From positions 1 to 64,000 of the forward strand of contig MEHQ01004319.1 of the NCBI GenBank assembly GCA_008828725.1: 64,000 nucleotides of DNA, in the 5' to 3' direction. Origin of the DNA: Saccharina japonica (lineage: Eukaryota > Sar > Phaeophyceae > Laminariales > Laminariaceae). The notes beneath the pieces are model-generated. The model ran no database searches. It saw only the letters and a program-made list of their open reading frames with translations, and was not told the DNA's origin. Positions 10,349-19,300 of the stretch are shown here, piece after piece (position 1 is the stretch's first letter; every line of letters begins with the position of its first letter). The translations under genes were made by a program, and so were the position numbers.

Positions 10349-11594
10349 AGCAACAGGGGTGGGCACCGCAGCTGCTTCGGCAGCAGTTGCAACAAGGGGG
10401 GGCTAACGGGGGGTGGGGGGAGGGACGTTGGGGAGGGGGAGCAGTAGGCCCGCACCAGCAGCAGCAGCAGCCGGGCATGCAGCAGCAGCAACAGCAGTCA
10501 AGCATGCAGCAGCAGTCAAGCCTGCAGCAGCAGCAACAGCAGCCAAACATACAGCAGCAGCAGTCAAGCTTGGGGGGGTTCGGGGAAATGAGCGCGTGGG
10601 AGGTAGAAGGGGCAGGACAGTGGCAGCAGCAGATGGCGGCACCCGAAGGGCTGTGGGGGCAGGGGGAGGGGGAGTCAAGCCTGTGGGAGACGGAAGCACT
10701 GAGGCCGCAGCAGCTACTGCAGCAGGAACCTGTTCCGGGGGAGGGGGGCGGATCTGGAGTCTCATACAGCACAAGGCCGCAGTGGGGAAGGAGGGGCATC
10801 GAATGTTTTGGCGGGGCCGCAAAGTTGGGGAGAGACGGGGGGAAGGGGAGGGGGGGGGGGGGGGGGGCAGGATGTAGCAAGCCATCTCTGTCGGAGACCA
10901 TGTGGCGGAAGGGCAACCGCACCATAGTAGTCTGGGCGTCACTGCGCGGAGACGGGAAGGTTCCACCGTTTCACTCGGTGGAGAGCATGGGTACGCTAAC
11001 GGGAGGTTTCCTGATTCAGAAGGGAGGTGACCAGCAGGTAGCAGGGCTGAGCAATATCGATGTCAACAAGTTCGCCATTTTGGCTTCGGGGCAGGGAGTG
11101 CGGAGGTTTATCTGGACTACACGGTGGAGGCCCTCTTCGTTTTGCTGTCGCACCTCATGCAGTACGTGGTGGACCGCAATAAAACCTACGGACGCGCTTC
11201 GCTGCGCCGGACGGGCATGCTAGCCGAGGGGTTCCGCGCGATCGCCAAGGGGGTAAGGACCTTTCACGCACATAACACGGAGGTGGCGCTATNGGAGACG
11301 TTCAAAAGGCAATTCGTGCAGTGCTTCAACGAAGATTTCCAGGACTGGACTGAGGAGGTTTCCCGGCAAGCGCATATGTTGAGGCAGGAAGTCGAGACGT
11401 TCCCGGGTCCAAGCGACGTATACCCGATGCCCCTACCGCCGTTCAAGCGAACCCATGCGTGGATCACAATGGCACCCCTCAACCTGGGGCGCACAAAGGA
11501 CATGGAGGAACCCACCACAGGAGGATATAGGAAGGGTCGGGGGGCGGGGGGAGGAGAGGGCGGAGCAAGCAGAGGCGGGGCAGCGGGGGGATGA
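9590..11594 (+). pseudogene. Gag-like Gln-rich ORF1 of the tyrosine-recombinase element, frameshifted
   Basis: The reading starts MEGRLTETQQQDEEQDN at 9590 and continues to a TAG at 10187-10189 in a stretch that otherwise reads on as RGWAPQQQ, so this looks like a nonsense change (CAG to TAG). After a run of about 22 G near 10267 it moves to another frame (10387-11100, many QQQQ blocks, then GNRTIVVWASLRGDGKVPPF). It then moves to a third frame (11100-11594: YTVEALFVLLSHLMQYV, RRTGMLAEGFRAIAKGV, CFNEDFQDWTEEV). The last part is helical and non-repetitive and is the best-preserved domain. It is called gag-like from its position before the recombinase and its low-complexity N-terminus; the family is not recognised. 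An N lies at 11293. Some shifts fall at homopolymers and could be sequencing errors. Confidence 0.6.
10140..10560 (+). repeat. CAG microsatellite and poly(G) tract within ORF1
   Basis: Multiple CAG runs between 10150 and 10560 encode polyglutamine in the ORF1 frame, with a pure G run at about 10267-10300. The run is a likely site of frame error. Confidence 0.85.
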
Positions 11595-11610
11595 GGGGGG
11601 GGCGGAGGAG

Positions 11611-11773
11611 GGGAAGGAACAACGGAAATCAGATGCAAGTCAAGTAACCGTAGTGTCGGTGGAAGAAGGGAGTCGTCAGGCAGCATAGTAACAGGGGCGA
11701 TAGCTAACGGGCGAGGCCCTGCACGAGCTGTAGAGAACCGGGCATCGGGCTAGGGACGTCAGGGAGTCGTCAA
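11611..11773 (+). repeat. Split direct repeat, copy 2
   Basis: Second copy of the 163-bp repeat at 9393-9555. It starts immediately after the gag-like frame ends. Confidence 0.9.
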
Positions 11774-11854
11774 TTTGTTTTTTTCCCACCCACCCTCCCG
11801 CAAATTTCCACGGCGGATGGGCAAACGGAGGGGAAGAGGACGCAGCGGTCGATT

Positions 11855-12180
11855 AGTAATGGCTTAATCCCGATCGCACGGGCCGTTTGAAACGGAATCA
11901 TTGCATGTAATAATCGTTTAGCTTTCGTGGTGGGTTCCCGATCGCACGGGCCGTTAGAAACTGAACCACCAGAAAGCACGCGTAGGTGATGGTCGATTAG
12001 TGATGGCATAATCCCGATCGCACGGGCCGTTAGAAACGGAATCATCACACCCAATAATCGTTTAGCAATCGTGGTGGGTTCCCGAACGAACGGGCCGATA
12101 GAAACGGAACCACCCGAAAGCACAAGCACAGAGTGGTCGGTTAGTGGTGGCATAATCCCGATCGCACGGGCCGTTTTGAA
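11855..12180 (+). repeat. 144-bp higher-order tandem array
   Basis: The word CGATCGCACGGGCCGTT (or a variant) starts at 11871, 11939, 12015, 12083 and 12159, so the spacing alternates 68, 76, 68, 76. Each pair of half-units makes a 144-bp unit. The array lies directly before the recombinase reading and may be an internal recombination or regulatory region. Confidence 0.85.
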
Positions 12181-12239
12181 ACGAGGAGACCAAGGGAGAA
12201 AGGGGGCAGTCTTGGTGAGGACGAGGAAGGGACGGGGAG

Positions 12240-12687
12240 GGGGAGAAGAAGGGGGGGCAGTGGGTCTTTTAGTGGAGCTTTTTAGGATATACAATACCGG
12301 AGAGTTGACGGGGGAAGCCCCTTTGATGTCTTACAAGGGGACGGATGGGTGGAAGGTGTGGGTTAGGGGACGGGCAACCCAATGCTTGCGCGAGGGCATT
12401 GCAAGCGTAGGGGAAAGGTGGAGGGGGGAGGGAAGGGGAGCGGGGGCGAGACTGATTCCGGAAGAATTCGCGTTATATTGAGAATAGGGGGGGCAACTAG
12501 ACTGGCCGCGAAAAGAGTCCCAGAGGCGGTGATTAAGAAGGAAGGGAGGTGGTCGTCAGACTCGTTTATGGTGTACGTTAGGGCTAATATGGAGGACCCG
12601 GTCTGGGTGTCGGAGGTGTTGGAGCAAGGGGCGGGGGAGTTCGAGAGACAGCCGGGACAAGGTACCAGATGGGGCGGAATATTATAG
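12240..12687 (+). pseudogene. Tyrosine recombinase C-terminal half (DIRS/Ngaro type), one frameshift
   Basis: The frame reads LFRIYNTGELTGEAPL, SYKGTDGWKVWVRG and RLIPEEFALY up to a stop at 12479-12481. It resumes one frame over as LRIGGATRLAAK, VPEAVIKKEGRW and SSDSFMVYVRAN, followed by MEDPVWVSEVLEQG. The LRIGGAT block holds the second catalytic Arg region, GRW-SSDSF matches the usual GRWKSDAY region, and YVRAN holds the nucleophilic Tyr. This block order is typical of the YR domain of DIRS, Ngaro and PAT retroelements. The N-terminal half with the first Arg is missing or beyond recognition. The single shift at about 12478 separates two otherwise clean segments. Confidence 0.85.
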
Positions 12688-13039
12688 GACCCGGCCCGGT
12701 AAGTAAGGACGGCTCGGATCCGCCGTGTGCGGCCAAACGGTTCTTACATAACCGGGAGGGGGGGGTAAGGAAACAGCGGTCTCGTGAGGGGAGGCGTTCC
12801 ACTAGCGGAGCGCGACCGGTAGGGAGGTCGACCGCGTTTCCTATGTGTAGGTGGGGAAGGCGTAAGCAAGCGGGGAAAGAGAGGGAGTGGCCCCCTTTTT
12901 CCCCTCCTCCCTCCTGCTATGTTATATACGGGCAGGGGAGGCATTCGCAGGGGGGGGACGGGGGGAAGTGCAGCCCCCCCCCCCCCACCATTTCGGATTC
13001 TTCAATTAATATAAAGCATTTTTCGTGGAAGTGACAACC

Positions 13040-13800
13040 AAAGGTAAAACGGAAATCGTGCGTGATACGGAATCTCTTCCTCTCCATTTCAGCGTAGGTC
13101 TCCCAAAATACATAGTGGATCGAGAAGGAACGTAAAATCAACACACTCGTAGAGCATATCGATCAACCTTCGAAGAAAATCTGTAACACGTCTTGTGGTT
13201 ACATGAGGTACAGGTATCATACTGTCCGATAACATCGCGCCCCGTGTTGTGGACTCCTAAGAGCAGAACCACAGGACGGCTCTTGTGTGATAGGAAATAC
13301 ATATTATTTCAACCTGGAGCAGCCCCCCTGCTAGATACCCTCCACGGGGGACGTGTGCCAAAACCAATATATCGCACCTGTGGAAATATGATAAGACTCT
13401 ACGGTTGTACGTAGTGATCATTGCCTCCAGGAACAAAAATAAGCTACATGAGCAGCATCGAATGCTCCATACACACATGATGAGTGGTGCCCTTACGCCA
13501 CAGACTCCATGATACTGGTACACACGAGTCTCGAGCCGATATACCCCGACCTTTACCCGGGCAGGCGAGCCACCAAGTCGCTGCGGGTCCACCAAAACCG
13601 GTGACCTCTCGCCACATCCTATTATACCTCAAACCTCCGTACACCAGTATCGACCACTTCAGCATCACTAACAACCGCCCTCGATGCGAAAGACGGCAAA
13701 GATCCCCACCAAAATATATATCAAAATGCCAGGTAAAACGGCACATCACAAATTCCATAATCAAGTACTGCCAACAATCCCAAGTTTCGTCGCAATGGTA
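13040..13800 (-). repeat. Dispersed repeat D1, copy right of the retroelement
   Basis: Carries the D1 order: AAGGTAAAACGG, the CTCTTCCTCTCCATTTCAGCG segment, ACATCGCGCCCC, the GGAGCAGCCCCCCTGCTAGAT segment, CACATGATGAGTGG and the GGTGACCTCTCGCCACATCC segment. It continues the copy split by the element at 9230-13038. Confidence 0.75.
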
Positions 13801-15200
13801 AAACGGCAATCCTGCGTGATACGGAATCTTTTCTTCTCCATTTCAGTGTAGATCTCCCAAAGATACATGCCACATCCGATTAAACCTCAAACCTCCGTAC
13901 ATCAGTATCGACCACCTCAGCATCACTAACAACCGCCCTCAATGCGAAAGACGGCAAGGATCAACAAAATATATGTATCAAAATGCCAGGTAAAACGGCA
14001 CATTACTAATTCCATAATCAAGTACTGCCAACAATCCCAAATTTCGTCGCAAATCTTTGCGAAGGTAAAACGGCAATTTAATTGTGCGTAATACAGAACC
14101 TCTTCCTCTCCATTTCAGCGTAGATCTCCTAAAATTCATCGACAGTGAATACGAGAAGGAACGCAAAATCGACACACTCGTAGAGCCTGTCGATCAACCT
14201 TCAAAGAAAATCTGGTACACGGTCTTTCGGCACTCTGATTGGCTAAGGGTGGTTACATGAGGTACATAGGTATCATGCTGTCCGATAACATCGCGCCCCG
14301 TGCTGTGGACTCCTAAGAGCAGAACCACAGGGTGGCTCTGTCTGATAGGAAATACCTATGAATTCAACCTGGAGCAGCCCCCTGCTAGAAATTCAACCTG
14401 GAGCAGCCCCCTGCTAGATACCCTCCACGGGGGGCGTGTGCCAAAACAATATATCGCACCTGTGGAAATATGATACTTTACGGTTGTACGTAGTGATTGG
14501 GTCTCGTGTGACAGGGGAGAAGTGGGAGAAGGGGCCTTGTATCACGGACTCTAGACGCGGCTCCAGACATACACGCACGACCCAAATAATTGGCCCCAGG
14601 AACAAAAACAAGCTATATGATCAGCATCATATGCTCCATACACGCACATGACGAGTGGCGGTACTACGACACAGACTCCATACATACTGGTACACATACA
14701 CATGAGTTTCGAGCCGATACACCCCGACCTTTACCCAAGCAGGCGAGTCATCACGTCGATGCGGGTCCACCAAAACCGGTGACTTCTCGCCACACCCTAC
14801 AAAACTTCAAACCTCCGTACATTAGTATGGACCACCCCAGCATCACTAACAACCGCCCTCGATGCGACAGACGGCGAAGGTCCCCACCCAATGTATATAA
14901 AAAATGACTAACAACCGCCCTCGATGCGAAAGACGGCAAAGATCCCCACCAAAATATATATTAAAATGCCAGGCAAAACGGCACATCACAAATTGCATAA
15001 TAAAGTACTGCCGAAAATCCCAAATTTCGTCGCAAATCGTTGCGAAGGTAAAACGGCTATCCTGCGCAATAAGAAACCTCTTCATCTCAATTTCAGCGTA
15101 CATCTCCCAACAAACATGACAGTGAATACGAGAAGGAACATTAAATCAAACGCTCGTAGAGCATGTTGATAACGCGTTCAAACAAACTTAGTATCACTGT
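13800..15200 (-). repeat. Dispersed repeat D1, two further rearranged copies
   Basis: Segments of D1 recur at about 13870-14240, 14270-14830 and 14820-15200, some in partial tandem. For example, GAAATTCAACCTGGAGCAGC occurs twice at about 14358-14410, and ACTAACAACCGCCCTCGATG twice at 14845 and 14907. All frames are broken. It is unclear whether this arose by nested insertion or local duplication. Confidence 0.65.
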
Positions 15201-15803
15201 CTTTCATAAATATCCTACTGCCCGACAACATCGCGCAACCTGTTAGGTACTCTTTAAAAGCAGAACAACCGGACGGGTCTGATGGCAAATGCGAAAAAAC
15301 GAACCAAAAGCAGGCCCCCTTCTAGATACTCTCCACGGGGGGGGGTGTGCCAACAACCAACCTATTGCACCTGTGAAAATTTGGAAAACTCTACGGCAGA
15401 CAGTACGTGGCGATTAGTCCCACTAAAAGCTGTGCGCAGTTCATCAGTATATTGACAAAGCGTACGGCACGACTACTATCGGCATACCCTACTGGCATCT
15501 TAATCGTTTTTGACGAACGAGTATATCACAACCCCTTCTTTGGTCCCCTTAAACCTTGCCCCGTCCCAGCCAAGACTAAACGTCCAAAACTAAATCGAAA
15601 GAAAAACTAAGCATTGAAATCTGCAACAGTCTGGTGAGGACATCGAGTTGGTGCGCCGCGGACCGTACGTGCGCATCTCAAAACTCTCCCGTTAGCAACC
15701 ATGTTCCCGAAGGTAGAGACACATGACCCGGATATGCCCATTAGTCTCATGGTGCTGCGACCGTAGTCGGTGAGATCGTAGTTGGCGTCGCTGGTGTTGG
15801 CGC
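15200..15803. other. 3' flank of the Cys-rich gene; no feature recognised
   Basis: Diverged D1-like sequence runs to about 15440, then unique-looking DNA. Just beyond the TAG stop at 15804, the minus strand stays open for about 17 more codons of Thr/Pro/Ala-rich sequence up to a TGA near 15752. The TAG may therefore be a recent shortening. Confidence 0.5.
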
Positions 15804-16376
15804 CTACGTAGTTGGCGCCGGGGTAGTTGGCGCCGGAGTAGTGGGCGCCGGGGTGGTGGGCGCCGGGGTAGTGGGCGCCGGGGTAGTGGGCGCCGGAGTA
15901 GTGGGCGCCGGGGTAGTGGGCGCCGGGGTAGTGGGCGCCGGAGTAGTGGGCGCCGGGGTAGTAGGCGCCGGGGTGGTGGGCGCCGGGGTAGTGGGCGCCG
16001 GGGTAGTGGGCGCCGGAGTAGTGGGCGCCGGGGTAGTAGGCGCCGGGGTGGTGGGCGCCGGGGTAGTGGGCGCCGGGGTAGTGGGCGCCGGGGTAGTGGG
16101 CGCCGGGGTAGTGGGCGCCGGGGTAGTGGGCGCCGGGGTGGTGGGCGCCGGCGTAGTGGGCGCCGGGGTAGTGGGCGCCGGGGTAGTGGGCGCCGGTGTA
16201 GTGGGCGCCGGTGTAGTGGGCGCCGGGGTAGTGGGCGCCGGGGTAGTGGGCGCCGGGGTAGTGGGCGCCGGGGTGGTGGGCGCCGGAGTAGTGGGCGCCG
16301 GGGTAGTGGGCGCAGGGGTAGTTGGCGCCGGGGTAGTGGGCGCTGGGGTAGTCGGCGCCGGGGTTGGCGGTGTCGT
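15787..16376. repeat. 15-bp minisatellite (GTAGTGGGCGCCGGG)n
   Basis: About 39 units with no indel, differing at the codon third positions of the minus-strand TTPAP frame. The last units at the low-coordinate end are the most diverged. This is the coding repeat of exon 8. Confidence 0.95.
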
Positions 16377-16381
16377 TGGAC
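15804..16381 (-). CDS. Exon 8: Thr/Pro/Ala repeat tail and stop
   Basis: Acceptor CCCAACAG ends at 16382. Two bases complete a Gly codon (phase 1 in), then PTTPPTPAP leads into TTPAP repeated about 38 times with no stop. TAG at 15806-15804 ends the frame. Codon variation is mostly silent (ACC/ACT/ACA/ACG before CCG), which argues that this minus-strand frame is the selected one. The plus-strand GAGVV frame over the same bases is an echo of the 15-bp period. Confidence 0.7.
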
Positions 16382-19300
16382 CTGTTGGGTTGTTTAACGG
16401 GGAACGGAGTTAGACCAAAACGGAAATGCCGAGACTATTAAGAGTTTCTGTGCAATTGACGCACGGTGCAGGGGCGAGCATGTACTGTGCTATGGAGCTA
16501 GTCACTATGCGAGCGTTCAAGAGTTACCCCAAAGCCGGTGGTGAGCATTTTATCAAGCTCAACACGATACACAAGTCAGAGTCAGAATGTAAACCGTACA
16601 GGGGGCCGCAAATGAACTGTGCAGGGCCCCACTGTGGCAGCGCCGTGTGCCCAAATATTGTTTAGCCCGCTCCTGTTGGATCCCCAATACTGTAGCATGC
16701 GTTAAACGTGCGTCTCCGACCTCAAGGAAAAACGATGTAGAGACCTTACACAGCTGGGGGGACCGTTTATTTCGTTCCAGCTACGCGACACCTACCGCTT
16801 ACGAAATCTTTATTACGCGGCATAAAATAAAAACAAAAGGCCTACGTAATTGTATTCGGTAAATGCACAGGGGCACCCACTATCGTAGGACAAGCCAGAA
16901 GAAACGCAAAGCTGATACTCACAAGTACGGTGGTCAAAACACGGGGTCACGTTTGTCTTGAAACGTGTTGACGCTCACAGGGATTTCTAGTACATAGCAA
17001 CAGACAGAAGAGAGAGATCTGTAAATAACGACTAACTAGAGTTTTTCGAGCAGTAGAGACCGTAAACCCCACTACGGCGATAGTCACAGGTCTATGTAGA
17101 CGTTTTCGAGACGCACCACTAATGATGCACGGCGCCGCCATGGTGGTGTCGCACATCATGGCACTGTCCCTGATCCGGCTGGAGCAGCACGAGGTCTGTC
17201 AACGGCAAAAGGGGCAAGGCTTGTTTTTGTGAGACCGGCCGATGTCGGGGACTGAACAGTGCACGTCTGCCTACATACGCTGGTTTATTCTACTCGTATA
17301 CCCTCCCCCCCTCGGTGCTCCGTCTCGAAAGGGATGCGTGGTCAATGGTCAAATGACTAAGGCAAGCAACAAATGAGTACGCCCCCCCCCTCCCCCCCCC
17401 TTGCTCCGTCTCAAAAGGGGTGCTTGGTCAGTGGTCGAATGGCTAAGGCGAGCACCAAATGAGTACGCCACTCCCCCCCTGCTACGGTAGGAGGTTCACT
17501 CTCTCAAACGAAATTTTGTGACAGTGCTGCTCAACGGACGGGAGGCTACACCAAATGTTTGCATGATATGTGTGTACAACGTCAGTCTTCTAACGAAGTT
17601 AGATACATACTGTGCTGTACATCCATGATATTATTTAGTTCGCCTTGCGACAATGTGCACGCACTACACGTTCCACCCTTCACCCTATTATCGTACACGC
17701 TATGATATCATCATTGGGTTACACGTTGCCATATGTTCGCCGTGCGTCCGACTCCACAACTACATGCCACCCCCACGCCATGAATATTGTATACCAGTTC
17801 GACCGAATATGTAAGCCACCGTCAGGAAACAAACAATTATGAGCCACTTTCACAAATGGTCTACTGTTACAGCACCGAAAATGTAAACTAAGAATCGATT
17901 ATAGTTGTATCATTATGCAGAGATGGCAGAAATTCCAAAACAAAAATGGGCCCGGGGATCCGTAGTTATGATCCCCCCTCGGCTTCTCAGGATTTCGCGC
18001 AATTTCTGCCCGCAAGAAGTGTTTTTGAGGTTTTCAAAGCTCTCCTGGGCCAGAAAATCAAGAGTTTTTGCAATAGTTGTTTATGGTGTTTATGGTACTT
18101 CACCCACCTCAAGAACCCTTCGTTGCGATGCTGTCACATTTTATAGCTGTTCAACCCGCTATTTCACAATATCTGGTCCGAGTGCTACTTGGTAAACAAA
18201 AGTGAAAAGTACGAAGTGTTGAAAACAAACGGAGGTTGTGATGATGCTGAGGATCGAATGACAGCCGTGCACATCGTAGCACTTATTTATATATCCTGTT
18301 TTAGTCTGAAAGTGTCTTACATTGCTTGCGGACTGTATCGCACTATTAATAGCTTACAATTGTTATTATACATTGATAGCTGGGTGACGTAAACAACTCC
18401 AACACTGAGGAGCCGGATAGGGTTCAGGCTACATATATATTTGGCGTCCATACAGCAGCACGCGTCGACAACAGGCATCCACTAACCGGACCGCCCGGTC
18501 GTCTGGCGCAACCGCTTCCCCCGCATGTCCCACAGGAGATATCACAGCAGATGTCGTCCAACTGTGTTCCGGATAAACCGTTACTGCATACGGCTTCAGC
18601 AAAACAGGAGGGTGCAAAACAGCGAGCGTGGGTTCGTTGAAATACACGTAGCGTTAGAAGTATTGATTGTTAGCACGTAGAGAGCATTCACGCACGTTGT
18701 CATAGTTCTAACAGGAGGGGTCTGGGCAAAAGTCTGCGCAAAATACAGAAGCCGTAAAAACACAAGTAGTAGGCACAAAAACAGCATACCCAGCTATATC
18801 GGGGTAGTTACTCCGCCAGCTAGACTTTCTCGAAACGCACCTCCCGGGCCGGGAGTGGGGACATCTATGCACGGCCCCGCCATGGTGGTTGCGCACGGCA
18901 TGGCGTCCTCGATGATTCGGCCGATGCAGCAGTTCTCCTGTCACCATCAGCAAGAAACGAGGCTTATTTTTGTGAGACAGGCCGATGTTGGGGGCTGAGG
19001 AGGTGAACGTCTGCCTACCATACGCTGGTGAATATACTGATGTAACACGCACCCCCTCGAAGTGCACTACAGTCTGGTGTCCAACCTCGAGCCCGAACGA
19101 AATTAAGCGCTAGGGCTACTCAACGAACGGGAGGCTACAAACACTATTTGAAATATTTGCGTGTTCAAAGACAGCCGTCGTGAGATACCTACTGTAGATC
19201 ACAATATGGTATGACGGGCTACGTTACAATTTCATTTTACGTCGATGGTTGGGTGGGGTGTCTCTTTTCATTATATTCGCACTTCTATCTTCGCACTTCT

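Larger units (their letters stand above)
9230..13038 (+). mobile_element. DIRS/Ngaro-like tyrosine-recombinase retroelement, decayed
   Basis: The element interrupts repeat D1: the left flank ends GTCGCAAATCGTTGCAAAG and the right flank resumes with AAGGTAAAACGG, as in the uninterrupted copies. Inside are a Gln-rich gag-like ORF (9590-11594, several frames), a 163-bp direct repeat at 9393 and 11611, a 144-bp-period array (11871-12170), and the C-terminal half of a tyrosine recombinase (12240-12687). No reverse transcriptase or RNase H is visible, so it is a deletion derivative or a non-autonomous member. DIRS and Ngaro elements normally insert without target duplication, which fits the flanks. 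Confidence 0.75.

Noticed and set aside
10107..10966. Minus-strand Cys/Pro-rich ORFs of 187 and 272 codons
   Set aside because: These are antisense to the CAG/poly(G) part of ORF1; poly-Cys and poly-Pro arise from GCTGCT and CCC runs.
15841..16413. Plus-strand ORF of 190 codons, (GAGVV)n
   Set aside because: It is the antisense echo of the TTPAP exon. The minus strand gives acceptor, phase, signal peptide and Cys modules; the plus strand has no context.
17316..17478. GGTCGAATGGCTAAGGCG, possible Ser or Leu tRNA
   Set aside because: Only the D-arm-like part is present, in a tandem duplication inside an intron.
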